Below, one piece after another: positions 34,561-46,406 of a stretch of DNA of 64,000 nucleotides; the first letter of the stretch is position 1; the number at the start of each line of letters is the position of its first letter. Source of the stretch: Channallabes apus (lineage: Eukaryota; Chordata; Actinopteri; Siluriformes; Clariidae); NCBI GenBank assembly GCA_030522415.1, contig CM060124.1, forward strand, positions 26,615,954 to 26,679,953. Reading direction: 5' to 3'. The position numbers and the translations under genes are program-made. Under the pieces are notes generated by a model. The model was not told the origin of the DNA, ran no database searches, and saw only the letters and a program-made list of their open reading frames with translations.

Positions 34561-34627
34561 AACAATTTTTTTCAAGTATTAAATCAATATATATAAACTT
34601 GATTTAATACTTGAAAAATATTGTTGA
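34559..34627. repeat. near-perfect palindrome
   Basis: The arms 34559-34587 and 34599-34627 pair at 28 of 29 positions around an 11-base AT loop, directly beside the (TA)n tract. It would form a strong hairpin or cruciform. Confidence 0.9.
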
Positions 34628-35390
34628 TAGTGTTTTTTGTAAATAACTAACCACAAAATGAAGCATAACTTTTTAGCGTAATTTTTCATGTGGACTAATT
34701 CCACTGTATAAAATTTCTCTACCTTCCCTGATTTCAAAAAACATTTTTTTTTGGTCCTTAAATGGACAGAAGCTGATTAATATACAGACTTCATAGTTAA
34801 TAACTTTCAGCCTCCTTGTGACTGAAAGTCTTGCTTTGCTAATTAGGGCTGAAAAGGCCATGCACACTTTCATTCTGAAGGGCACTTTTAGAGCCAAATT
34901 CGGTGACAGTTACACCTTGAGAGGTGAGAGGAAAAACAGGCTCTCTCATTACAAAGGTGAGAGCGAGCAGTCAACACCTTTGTCGTCTGTCCTCGGGATC
35001 TCTTAATGAACTTTTGAACTCTACAGCTCTCTCCGCACCATCTCCACTTACAGTGTAGCAGTGCACTTTAACTGACATGAATGTCCGTCCATCGGGGAAA
35101 CTGCAAGACCTTATGAATGTACAGTATCTTCAAGTGCAAAGAAAAAAAAACACTTTAAACACTAATATGTAACTGACTTTCATGTGGCCTGTCCTAGGAA
35201 ATGATGACTAAGACTTACTTCTGCTCCACAGGATAAGTTCATAGAGCTATCAGCCTCAGAAATTAACAAATGACACCTCAGATTCAAACCTACACGAGTT
35301 CTTTAAAGAGCTCATGTTACAGCCATTGCTCACCTTCAACTATTTGCCTATTGTTTAACATTAACATTGCTCAACAATGTAGAAAATAAC
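34628..35390. other. noncoding, segment similar to 27.7 kb
   Basis: 34845-34920 resembles 27745-27825. The open frames here look random. Confidence 0.35.
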
Positions 35391-35394
35391 CAAC

Positions 35395-37140
35395 CAGTGA
35401 ATAAGTGCAGACCTTCAGCTTTAATTGAAGGGGTTAAACTTCAATTAAAATATTGCATTAACTATTGCAGCTATTTAACTCATTTTCTATTTTCCCAAGC
35501 TCAAAAGTAATTAGACAATAGTCTTTGTAAGAGCCATATTTCATTTTTATAATGTGACCGTAATCCAAGAACGTAGTCTAAAACCATAATCTAACAAAGC
35601 AAATAAGTTGCAAATAAGATACAGCAAACAATATTTATGCAAGAAAACTGTGAGATCGGTTGAACGTCTGATGTTGAAAATAAACGAAGAGACAAAGGAA
35701 TTCATGGACGTCCGAGTCGTGAGTAAACAAGTGCAATAAGAAAGATACGCATCAGAACTTGTGAATAACATGCCCGTACAGTCTTAAAGGAAGCATGATG
35801 ACCAGTTGTCCATTTCCTCATTTTGCACTCAAAGGCTGCGCATGGGAACTCTGAATATGTCATCCAAATAGGTCTTAATGCAAATAGAACGAGGCCATAA
35901 TTATTCATTCATTCATTCATTTTCTATACCGCTTAATCCTGTGTTCAGGGTCGCGGGGGACCTGGAGCCTATCCCAGGAGACTTCGGGCACTAGGCGGGG
36001 TACACCCTGGACAGGGTGCCAATCCATTGCAGGGCACACACACTCACACACCCAATCACACACTACGGGCAATTTAGGAACGCCAATTAGCCTAACCTGC
36101 ATGTCTTTGGACTGTGGGAGGAAACCGGAGTACCCGGAGGAAACCCACCAAGCACGGGGAGAACATGCAAACTCCATGCACACAGAGACAGGAATCGAGC
36201 CTGGCCGGGGAATCGAACCCTGGACCCTGGAGGTGCAAGGCGACAGTGCTAACCACTACACCACCGCACCGCCAGGCCATAATTAGGCTGAGAAAAATAT
36301 TTAATAAAATTCATGAGTGGCCAAATCAACATTCTTAAAGAGAAAAAAAAAATGCATTAATGAGCTCAACAACATCAAAAGGCCTAGAGGACCACAAAGA
36401 CAAGCAAGATGCATGATCAAGGATTTATATGGTGAAAAAAAAAAAACCTTGGCAACATCTGGAACCCTTTGAAAAAGGTAGGATTTTTTGGGTCAAAGTC
36501 TACAATCAAGACATGCCTTCCTAAATGTAGATACATGTGATACTGGTAAAAGATTATTTGGACAGATTAATGCAAAATTAACTTGAACCAGAATGATGGG
36601 AAGAGAAGAACAAGGAGAAGGAAAAGAAGGGCTCGTGTTCCAAAGCACCTCAACCACATCATCTGTCAACCATAGTGGATCAGTGTTTTGGGTGCCAATG
36701 GAACCGGGTCATTGGTGTTTATTGATGCGACTGCTGCAAGAAGGATGAATTCTGAAGTATATAGAGCACTACTCTCTGCTCAGATTTAAACAGTATAGAC
36801 AGATAATGAGTCGAAAATGAAACTTAATGATAACGTGGCAATAAGCAACCCCAAGAACTTCTTAAGGTAAAGAGATATAATGTTTATAAAGAGCCGAGTC
36901 AGTCACCTGACCTCAAGCCAGTTGAGCTGCTTTTCACAGAAAGACCCACACGCAAGCAGCAACTAAAGCTGGCTGCAGTAAAAACTTGGCAAACAATCTC
37001 AGGGGGGGAAGCTCAGCATTTCATAAAGTCCATGGGTTCCAGACTAAATGCATTTTTTTTTTACTGCTGAAAGGAAGCATTGTTTGAGAGGTGAAATTTA
37101 TTTCCCATACACCCAGAACAAAAGTTCATGAAGAAGCTAA
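35395..37140 (+). mobile_element. Tc1-like transposon relic with nested SINE
   Basis: At 36900-36935 the + strand translates to a decayed SQSPDLKPVEL, the Tc1 motif just before the catalytic Glu. Upstream there are Tc1-like DNA-binding traces. The element is too decayed to define its ends. A SINE (35904-36273) has inserted into it. Confidence 0.45.
35904..36273 (-). mobile_element. tRNA-derived SINE with (ATGA)n tail (copy B)
   Basis: Same family and orientation as copy A. The 12-bp duplication AGGCCATAATTA flanks it at 35892-35903 and 36274-36285. Confidence 0.93.
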
Positions 37141-37930
37141 AATCCTTCACATTTTAACGGGTCTTTAAATATGCTATGCGTCTGATTTGGGACACAGCCG
37201 CCCCTTGCATTAGTGTCTGTGTGTGCTTGGATGTGAAAAGGCCGTTAGCTGAAGTGTGAATGTGAGGACGCGCTGCGGCGGTGTCTCTGTGTGGGTGAAA
37301 TCGAGTCGGAGTGTAACTTTAGAGCTTTGTCGTTGAGGGATCAATCATTCCCTCTGCTGAAGAGCCATGGGTATTTTTCTGAGAATTGATTTGAAATGGG
37401 TCCAAAGGTTTAAGTGAAGGATGGGCAGTGCTTTCTTTCTCTCTCTCTCTCACGATCTCTGAGCGCTTTCTCTTCTCCTCACCCAAGTTTGTCCTTAAAT
37501 GTGCTGTGACTCTATAGCAAAACCCAAGTGATGTTCATTTGCCGTGGCTTCCCCTTGAAAGGAAAATGTGACTTTATTCTCACCAAGTGCCCTCAGTGCA
37601 GAAATAGCAGGTGGAGGAAAGGAGAGGGAGCAAGAACACTGCACTAACAAATTTAAATTAAAACAAATTAACACCCATTCTCCACACAATCACCAGTCTG
37701 CATGCCGAGTGGGTTTATAGCCATAGCTATAAAAAGGATGAATATTCTAGAAGTGGAATCAGCAGAAGAGCTCCAGCCAAACTGTCAATGGCTGTATTCC
37801 AAATTCCTATGCGTTATAGTAGGTTGTGTTGGTACACAATTTGTGTTGTCTATGGTGTTTAAGCAGGGGCACATTTGCATGGGAAAGACATGCATGTTAT
37901 AGAGTGGTATTAATGAGTGAGTATGTTTTT
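37141..37930. other. noncoding, nothing recognised
   Basis: Unique sequence with a short CT-rich patch at 37430-37452. Confidence 0.4.
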
Positions 37931-38680
37931 AAACGGGACAGATGGGTGTGTCTTTAAGTAGGACTAGCAGGTGGGACAGATGGGTGTGCTTAAGACAGGT
38001 AGGCAGATATGTATTTGGTGGGGCAAATGGTTGTGCCTTTGATTGGGATAGACAGATAGATATGTCTTTGGATGGGACAGATACTGTATGTGAAGCTTTG
38101 GATGGGACAAATAAGTAAATATTTGATTGATGCAGTTAGGTGTGTCTTTGGTTGGACAGATGGGTGTGTCTTTGGTTGGACAGATTATGTTTTAGATGGG
38201 AGAGGTAGGTGTGTCTTTTATGGGGACAGATGGGTGCATCTTTGACAACAGATGAGTATGTCTGAGTAAGTTATATGGGGGTGTTTTAGAGTGGGATGGA
38301 TAGGTATGCATTTGTTGAGACAGGTGGCTATGTCTTTAGACAGGACCGATGGACATGTCTTTGGCTGGACAGATGGATATGCCTATAGATGGGATTGATG
38401 AGCTGCATCTTTGATTAGGATGTGTATGTCTGAGTAGGACAGATAAGTATGAGTGACATATGGGTGACATCTTTATATCTTTGTGTCTTTTAATTGGACA
38501 GATGTGTGCGTCTTTGGATTGGACAGATGTGTGTGTCTTTGGATGAGGCAGATGGGTGTGTCTTTGGACGGGACAGATGGGTGTGTGTCTTTGAATGGGA
38601 CAGATGAGTGTGTCTTTGAATGGAACAGGGATGCATGGGGAAAAATGTGTCTTTAAGTGGGACAGACAGTTGTTTCCAAC
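37930..38680 (+). repeat. degenerate ~25-bp minisatellite
   Basis: The unit is roughly GGGACAGATGGGTGTGTCTTTGA. It repeats with much variation and is clearest at 38490-38610. Minus-strand frames reading 'KDTHICPIQRHTHLS' are artefacts. Confidence 0.92.
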
Positions 38681-39480
38681 ATAGATGTTTCCAACCACAC
38701 ACCCTTCTTTCTTTATAGGACACATAAACCTCTTCATCACTTTCCTGTTGACACGTCCCAAACCGTACACCCTATTCTCATTATGTAGGCCATTTTTAAT
38801 GCCACACTGCATTGAGTATTCATCATTTAGACACCAACCTGCTGCACAAGTGCTCTTTATTCACAGCACATCTGTCAGACTCACACCCCCCACCATACAC
38901 ACACACACACACACATCACATTGGATGGTAAAACACGCTCCCGTGTCACTGTGCAATCATGTTCTAATAAGTCGGGACATGTGAGCTCACCAGATTTGTC
39001 GCCCTTTTCGTCACTAAAATAACATCACTCCCTTCTTAAACGATCACTAAATCATCTGCATTATTTCGGCCCCTCTGATCCAGACTTTTATAGAAGTCTG
39101 CTAAACCCTGCAGGGAGTGAGGGAGGGAGCAGTGATAAGGAGGAGAGATAAAAGAGGAAATGAACAGATTGCGTTGATATCAGCATCTTGCATGGTGAAA
39201 CTATACTCTGCTCTCAGTGATGTAATGAGTCATTATGAACATATTTTCACCTTCTGCTCGGCTGTGTACATTAGTCTTAGCATGCTAATTGAGCAAAAAT
39301 CGTAAATAGCAGAAATTCCTCAGGTTGTCTGGGGCATTCCCAATACTCCTCAGCTAGAGCTCACACTGTGTTCTAAAGGCTCACTATCCCTTAATCTATG
39401 CTTGCTACAATAAGGTATCATAAAGGAATCAACAAAATCAGTTTGAATTAGACTATAGAACAGCATGATAAAAAGTTAAA
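38681..39480. other. noncoding, nothing recognised
   Basis: (CA)n at 38896-38914 only. Confidence 0.4.
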
Positions 39481-39584
39481 TTAAAAGACAAAAAAAAAAA
39501 ACTAACGGACAGAATCAGGATCAAAAGAATCTTTATTATAAAACTGCTAAAATCATAACTGGAACAAGTTCCAGAATTTAATTT

Positions 39585-39943
39585 CATTCATTCATCTTCT
39601 ATACCGCTTTATCCTGTGTTCAGGGTCGCGGGGACCTGGAGCCTATCCCAGGAGACTCTGGGCACGAGGCAGGGTACACCCTGGACAGAGTGCCAATCCA
39701 TCGCAGAGCACACGCACACACACACTCATTCACACACTATGGTCAATTTGGGAACACCAATTAGCCTAACCTGCATGTCTTTGGACTGTGGGAGGAAACC
39801 GGAGTACCCGGAGGAAACCCACCAAGCACGGGGAGAACATGCAAACTCCATGCACACAGAGACGGGAATCGAGCCTGGCCGGGAATCGAACCCGGACCCT
39901 GGAGGTGCAAGGCGACAGTGCTAACCACTACACCACCGTGCCG
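39585..39943 (-). mobile_element. tRNA-derived SINE with (ATGA)n tail (copy C)
   Basis: Same family as copies A and B. The 14-bp duplication CCAGAATTTAATTT is at 39571-39584 and 39944-39957. It lies inside the A-rich degenerate repeat. Confidence 0.93.
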
Positions 39944-39959
39944 CCAGAATTTAATTTAA

Positions 39960-40225
39960 TTTATAAAAGTATAAAAAATTCATTCAAATCAGAACCAAGA
40001 CAAAGTACAATGCCAAAATAAGATCAGAAGGGAATCTACAAGCTAGACCACAATTACTAGAATTAGAAGCAGATCCTGGAAAAGAGCTGGATGAAACTAG
40101 AACCTAAACTAGAAAGCAGTTAGAAACACAAATGGAGCAAGATCCAAAAATCAATAAAATCTATAACAAGAACTACATGGTTATCAGAAACTATTGGCAT
40201 TCTGCATGTACAATCTATCTCCATT
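39960..40225 (+). repeat. A-rich degenerate repeat (AGAACCAGAA-like)
   Basis: Loosely repeated 'agaaccagaatc' or 'aactagaacc' phrases. The same texture recurs at 41290-41560, 41960-42120, 43490-44320, 54340-54430 and 57140-57420. Confidence 0.65.
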
Positions 40226-40475
40226 ATTTAAAAAAAAGACATACATAATTTTTCACTGTAATCTCCTTTCTTTTCAATACAATTTGTCCATCCGCCAACA
40301 ATCCATCCTTGTAGGGCTGTTTTCAATAGACTGACCAGGTAAAAGTCAGATTAAGCGAGATCAGGACTATAGGGAGGATGCTTTAACACCTCAAAACAAT
40401 GTTATCGCAGAGTGTTGACTGTGTGGCCAGAAGTGTGCAGATGTGCATCATCATGCAAGATCAGAACGCCCATAT
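40226..40475 (-). mobile_element. mariner-type transposase relic, C-terminal half
   Basis: The minus-strand translation gives ILHDDAHLHTSGHTVNTLR, then HCFEVLKHPPYSPDLA and SDFYL. These are the second catalytic Asp region and the HPPYSPDLAPSD signature of mariner transposases. There are in-frame stops. It is separated from the 41063-41290 segment by a TIR element. Confidence 0.7.
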
Positions 40476-41062
40476 GGCGCTTTTCCACTGCATAGTACGA
40501 CACGACACGGTTCAGTTCAACTCACTTTTGGGGGGTTTTCCACTGGGAACAGTACCTGGTACCTGGTCCTTTTTTTAGTACCACCTCAGCCGAGGTTCCA
40601 AGCGCGCCGAACCGTTACCAAAACGTGACGTGTAAACTCTGCTGGTCACTGATTAGCCGGAGAAAATCGTCATTACTGCGTCACCGAACTTGCGACACGA
40701 GACACAACAGAACCGCTATATTTAGAACAGCCAGCGAAGGATCGCACACACCTTTTTGTATTAACCAAAAATTTTCTTTGGCGGCCATCAGCCTCTTTTG
40801 AAACAAACTCCTTCGTCTCGCTGTTAAAAACATCCACATGCCGAGGATGAAGAACACCATGCCGTCGATATGCTCCATTGTTGTGTTTGTTTGTGGCGGT
40901 TTACGATGATGTCACGGCAGTAGAGGCGCTGCACGTGAGTAAGCCCGCCCACTCTAAAGCGTTACTAAACTGCAGTGGAAGCGCAAACCGAGCCAAACTG
41001 CGCCGAACCGAAGTGAGTTGAACTGAACCGTGTTGTGCCGTACTATGCAGTGGAAAAGAGCC
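40476..41062. mobile_element. 587-bp element with long inverted ends
   Basis: Left end 'ggcgcttttccactgcatag' with 'cacggttcagttcaactcac'. Right end is the complement ('gagttgaactgaaccgtg', 'ctatgcagtggaaaagagcc'). The arms match over about 60 bp. There is no transposase. This end type is common in fish non-autonomous DNA elements. I could not identify a clear target duplication. Confidence 0.8.
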
Positions 41063-41290
41063 ATTAGATAGCAGTCCTCTGCATTTAATCCGAAATTAAG
41101 CCTTCATCCCTTCAATACACATCTCACTGTAACAAGCACTGTTGATGGTGTAACCTTTTTCCTGATAATGTTCCAATCCTGGCCCTTGAGAATCCCAGTA
41201 TCAATTTTCCAGCTGATGGTTGACTTTTGAACTTGCTGGTTGGAGATTGAGGATGATTCTTTTCCATACACCATACAAAATCTGACAGAA
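41063..41290 (-). mobile_element. probable continuation of the mariner-type relic
   Basis: The minus-strand open frame includes QQVQKSTISWKIDTG and DWNIIRKKVTPSTV. I do not recognise it with certainty. Its position, immediately beyond the inserted element, makes it the likely N-side remainder. Confidence 0.35.
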
Positions 41291-42150
41291 CAAAATCTTG
41301 AAACAGAATCAAATCTTGATTCTAAGCAGAAAAACCACAACAACGATGAAATTAAAATGCAGAAGTAGCACATTACACAAGTACCACAGCAAGAACAGGA
41401 AACAAGGAGTCCATACTAGAACAGTCAGAACCAGCATCATGTCAAAAACCATAAGAATTGACGCAAAAACAAAAAGTATAAAACAAAAGTCTGAAGCAGA
41501 ACAGTTAGTATAATTAGAAACAAACTAGAATCAAAACTTAAACAAGCTTCACAAAAAGGACCACAAAAACAATCTTTTGCCAACCTCATCTGGACGTGAC
41601 GCCAGCTCCCTGTCTGTTCATCTGCACTGTTTCCATGGAGATGCTAGATCGACGCAGTAAAACGTGGATGCATATTCCCTCGACGGCACCCACACACTCT
41701 CCTCGTTCACTGGCTTTGACTCGTCAGAACTGTATGGAACAAAGCCAGACATTTACAGGGTTCTAATAAGGCATCACATGGCGTCTCTCTCACTAAAACG
41801 TTCACGTTCCTGTGGATGAGAGAGTGGGCAACTCTAAAGCCATGCTACAGCTCCCACTCTGATCGAGGTCAAATAAGTAAATTTATCTGTGATAGAAAGG
41901 GGATTCTGGATCCAGCTGTGCATTTATGCTAATACTGAATTCAGTCAGGAATTCAAATACACACAGGAACACAGTGAACTAGTGAAAATGGGAACCAGGA
42001 GCAAAACAAGAATCTGAATCTGTAACAGTTAGTAGAAGAAGAGATGGGAAGAGCAAAAGTTCCTAAACCCAAAACAAGAGTTAGTAATAAAATAATAATC
42101 ATAATTGGATATGGAATGGGATCAAGAAAATTAATAACTACTATGCAGTA
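41291..42150. repeat. A-rich degenerate repeat with unique inserts
   Basis: AGAAC-type texture at 41290-41560 and 41960-42120, with about 400 bp of ordinary sequence between. Confidence 0.5.
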
Positions 42151-42153
42151 AAT

Positions 42154-42325
42154 CAGACCCATGAACAGTGGTTACGACATCGGGTTCCTGATGGGAATGC
42201 CACCAGTTCAAACTCCAGGACCACCACGGTTTGGCCCTTGAGTAAGGCCCTCAACCTTCATCTGTTCAAATGTATAATAAGAGAATTTTAAGTCAGAGGA
42301 GAATGGTGTCTGTCCAATGCTATAA
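42154..42325 (+). mobile_element. decayed tRNA-derived SINE
   Basis: Same layout as 45353-45524 but diverged: 'aacagtggttacgac' (A box), 'agttcaaactcc' (B box), 'gcccttgagtaaggccctcaacc' (body), and a weak copy of the conserved tail near 42290-42325. Confidence 0.7.
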
Positions 42326-42331
42326 ACGGAG

Positions 42332-43468
42332 CTACACTCAAAAAAATGAACATGGCTACCTGTTACATGTACTAAAATGTAATATGTGTTTTGTACATAA
42401 TAATTTCATGTTTCCAAGCTAAACATGAATAAGTTGTGTTGTATTTGCATGAAATTCAACAACTTAACATGTACTAGATTCAATCATGTTGAGATAAACC
42501 AAACAGATCTTGTCAATATGAAAACCGGAAATAGCAAAACCGGAAATATCGCGGGAAGACATCGCGAGAAGAGAACACAGTTTGAGAAGACAAACGTTGG
42601 CGGGCTTGTGGAAACGGTAAGCAGGAATTAATTCCCATCTTTCTAAATAGAAACGAAATACTGAACATAAATGTCACCTGTTGTTTAGCAATGTTTAGTC
42701 ACGTTATTTGGTTTAAGTTATTTCTTGTATTTTTAATCACACATAAAATACCGACGGTTATATGCACGTGCTTAATCTGCGGTTCGGTTCTGGTTTCGGT
42801 CTGTTCTCATGAGTTGTGAAGTGAGAGGAACAAAGTATAAATATTGTTCATTTGCTAAATTAAGTATCATGAATTTTAATTGAATATCTATCTCTGTCTT
42901 TTTTCACAGGAGTTTGTGACTGAAAGTGTGTCTGCATCTGACTTCAGGAGTTTCCTGACCAACGGATCTAATGGTCATATTTAAAAGTCATAACGTACAG
43001 TTATAAAGTACAAAATGTTTCTGTTGGTGTTTTTTTATTTTTTTTTATTTATTAATACTTATTTGTGGTGTTTTATGTTTTGTACATCTTTTCAAATTGA
43101 GACCTCATTTGTAAGTTGCTCCTGGTGTAAAATAAAAATCCTGTTTTATCCCGTTTGTCTGTTTCCTTCCTTCACAGAATTCTGTTGACCAGGGCTTGAA
43201 ATTTAAATTTACTTGAGTTGGAGCAACTTAATTTACAACTGAAAAATTTGTTGTACCAACCCTATTCATTTATGTTAACAGTATTAAATTATGTTGGACG
43301 CAGCTGTAGTAAATAAGTTAAATGAACCTAATAAGATTACTTTGACGGAACCTAAGAACATTAAGTTGGGCCAACAAAATTGCTTAATGCTGAACGAAAG
43401 CCATTAAATCAGGTGGAAATTCTTTCCATAATTTAATTATGTTCATTCAACGAGTTATTTTTTTGTAG
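42332..43468 (+). mobile_element. DNA element with short inverted ends and a mini-gene
   Basis: Left end 'gctacactcaaaaaaatgaac' is roughly inverted at the right end ('cgagttatttttttgtagc'). Inside are two exon-like pieces. The first ends ...GGLVET at donor GTAAGC (42617). The second starts after 'tttttcacag' (42910) with EFVTESVSASDFRSFL and stops at a TAA. Both sides are in phase 0. A polyA signal (AATAAA) lies near 43131. The protein is unknown to me. Confidence 0.45.
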
Positions 43469-43489
43469 CAAAACCACCATCAATAATGA

Positions 43490-44320
43490 ATGATAAGAAC
43501 CAGAACAAAACTAGAACCTGATCCAGAATCAAAGTAAAATTATTAAGAAACTAAAGTTGAACACAAGGAAAAAAATTGAAAACAGAATCAGAACTAGTAA
43601 ATCAGGAGAACTAGAATCAGAATCACATCTAGGGCAAGAACCAAAAAACATGACCCAAAGTCAGAACTTAAGTTGAGGGAGCATCCGGTGAAACAACAAG
43701 AACCAGAATAGGAACCTGAAACCCAGGAGCCAGTATTTAACATACATAAAAAGAACCAAGTGCAAATTTGCCAAATTAATAAAAATGTAGCAATAACCAA
43801 ACCGAATCTTGAACTTTACGTGGAACCAGAGCAAGAACTAGAAACAGAATCAGAATTAAATAGGCTCAAGAAGAACAAACCCATACTTGAACCTAGAAAT
43901 ATAACATATAATAGAACTAGAACCTGGAATAGAATCAGGTGCATAATAAGAGCATTAAGAACTTATACTTGAACATATCTGAAAGAAAACCAGAACCACA
44001 AAAAGATCTAGAAACCAAATTAGGTATAGTGCTAGAATCTGGAACTAAAACAAGAAGCACAATCAAAACTTAAAGATGAAAAGAAATCAATAACATGCAA
44101 ATAAATCAGAACAAAACCAGAATTACAAGCATGAGAAGATAAATTACTAGAGCCATAATTAAAACCAGGCAAATGACCAGAACCAATAGAATTTCTATGA
44201 GAAAAGAAACAATAAAAATAAGCAAATAGGGCAGAATGTCAGAAATTGAGCAACAACCAAACACAGGATCAAACACTCAAAAAGAACCGGATAGAGAACT
44301 ATAAAAATAATTGCCAGGTG
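43490..44320 (+). repeat. A-rich degenerate repeat (AGAACCAGAA-like)
   Basis: More than 800 bp of 'agaaccagaa', 'aactagaacc' and 'cagaatcagaac' phrases with no fixed period. It was likely continuous with 39.96-42.1 kb before insertions. Confidence 0.65.
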
Positions 44321-44868
44321 ATATTTTTGTTTTCAGTTCTTTCTATTTTCTCCTTCATTTTTCGATTCTTCCATTAAAGAAGCTGCAGGTCCAGTGTGTG
44401 CTGCAGTGTGCCCTCTAGCTGTCAATCATCCTCCCTCAGGAGCATAGTCCCTCCCCTTTAATCATCACCTACACTGTTTAAATCTGCCCTCGTCTGTAAG
44501 GGAACGTCAAGAATGGTTCCATAGCAGCTTTGACATGGAGGAGCAGTGTTAACCCAGATAGCAAGGTGACATTGATTCAATGTTGAAATTTCATCAGAAT
44601 CATCATTTTGGTTGAGGTTGATTTTTCAATGCTAAATAATGTTGAATCAATGTTGATAATTCAATGCTTTTCTGTGTTGAAAAGACAAACATTGAATCAA
44701 TGTTGATTTTTGGTTGTGGAACCCATCCTCATTCAACAATGTAAGGCAAATTAAATTAACTAAGTGCATTTCTATAAAAATGTGTATGCATGTGTGTATG
44801 TGTTTAAAACAGGTAAAAAAATTGACTACAAGAGATTTGCCATGGTGCTTAAAAAAAATAAATAATAA

Positions 44869-44873
<5 letters not shown>

Positions 44874-44917
<44 letters not shown>
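44874..44917 (+). repeat. (TA)n microsatellite
   Basis: About 20 TA units. Confidence 0.95.
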
Positions 44918-44920
<3 letters not shown>

Positions 44921-45261
44921 TTGAGGAAAAAAAATAATTTGACGGTAAGTTTTGTGTATTTACCTTGCTGTCTAGTTTACTCACTTGAGAGCTTAATTCC
45001 TGTTTGCCGTTCAAAAGTACTCAATTTTCGGCTCGCATTTAACATCGGAGGGTGTTTTTACACTGTCGCCACGTCATTATAATACACTCTACAGGCATGA
45101 GAATTCAATATGTTGTAGTCTGGAAGTTCCTGCCACTCACGGTGAAAGAATTTTGGCGATGCGACCTACGGTATTCTGTTGGGAAGCATTTGTTTGAGAC
45201 CTTAGTTCCTGTTTCCCGTTGTCTGTGTCTGACCCAGAGCAGTGTGCGTGCCCCACATGGA

Positions 45262-45940
45262 AAGAACCTATATGAGGATATATGCGCATATATGAAACCT
45301 ATATGCAGTATATATGCGCATATAACCGCACCTATATGGGGCCAGGGGTAGCTCAGTGGTTAAGGCATTGGACTAAGGTTCAAACCCCACAACCACCAAG
45401 TTGCCACTGTTGGGCCCTTGAGCAAGGCCCTTAACCCTCAACTGCTCAGATGTATAATGAGATAAAAATGTAAGTCGCTCTGGATAAGAGCGTCTGCCAA
45501 ATGCCTAAATGTAAATGTAAATATGAGGATATATGCGCATATATGAAACCTATATGCAGTATATATGCACATATATGATAATATATATGCTGCATATATG
45601 CGTATATATGCTGCATATATGCGTATATATGCCACATGTAGGCAACATTGAGGTGCATATATGTGCATATACAGGCCATATAGGTCTCCTGTATTGCTTC
45701 TTTATATCCACATATAAGCCCTACTGTATATGTACATACAAGATATGTCTCCTATGGCAGGATCTGGTCATTTTAGCTCATATCTCACTTTGGCAACTGT
45801 CATACATGATGCCTAGCTCATATTTTCTATTATCAAGACAATAACTAAGAACTAACAAAAAAAATGCAAAAAACTAATCCTAATTGGCCACATACAGTAT
45901 ATGAGGATATATGCACATATATGAAACCTCAGTCTCCGTG
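45262..45940 (+). repeat. palindromic minisatellite (ATATATGCGCATATAT)
   Basis: Units of about 30 bp read 'cctatatgaggatatatgcg' plus 'catatatgaaa'. The core ATATATGCGCATATAT is its own complement. The array is split by a SINE at 45353-45524 and fades into 'ctgcatatatgcgtat' units by 45640. Confidence 0.9.
45353..45524 (+). mobile_element. tRNA-derived SINE
   Basis: A box GTAGCTCAGTGGTTAAGGC, B box GGTTCAAACCCC, body TTGGGCCCTTGAGCAAGGCC, and tail GTCGCTCTGGATAAGAGCG with TAAATG repeats. Compared with the 6.7-kb copy, about 16 bp between the boxes are missing. It is inserted in the palindromic minisatellite. Confidence 0.9.
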
Positions 45941-46169
45941 AAAATCTTTTTGAAACACGTCACTAAAATTAACTGAAATGAGAAATATATCTATATAAAG
46001 CTTAAAATGTCTACTTTTAAATGATGCAAGTCACATTGAAAACAAATATTCTCAGTTTATGTAATCCGTATGAAACCAAGGAGAGGCACAGAATTTCTGT
46101 CACACTTATATGCTAATAATCAGAGGCAGGACACGCCCATGCGCCAATCACACGGAAATCAGTCCGGGT

Positions 46170-46271
46170 AATTTACATACTAGACCACGCCCCCGGACAC
46201 CGGCATGAAAAACACAGAGAGACAGGATTAAAAATACTCCGATTCAGTGAGTTTTCAGCACGTTTTGGAAG
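46170..46271 (+). promoter_or_regulatory. possible promoter of the transposase gene
   Basis: GC-box-like CCACGCCCCCG at 46187 and an AT-rich box (TTAAAAATA) near 46226 lie upstream of the ATG at 46272. The placement is suggestive only. Confidence 0.3.
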
Positions 46272-46406
46272 ATGGCACGCGCTTACACATCCGAGGAAAC
46301 TCTTCAGAATGTTCTGGAAAGTTTACATTTACCTCAGAAGAAGACTGTGTGACTCCGACGACGAACGGGAGCATTTTGAACAGAGAATAGACCCATGCTA
46401 CACTGG
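46272..46406 (+). pseudogene. piggyBac-type transposase, first exon
   Basis: The ATG at 46272 opens MARAYTSEETLQNVLE. After a frameshift near 46345 the sequence reads CDSDDEREHFEQRIDP. An N-terminal segment with an acidic DSDDE patch is normal for PGBD-like transposases. The exon ends at donor GTAAGT (46407). The last codon is split so that it joins the exon at 47134 in frame. The catalytic core of the protein is missing between these exons. Confidence 0.6.

Noticed and set aside
38336..38812. 158-residue His/Pro-rich frame (minus)
   Set aside because: Follows the period of the 25-bp minisatellite; no start context or conservation signal.
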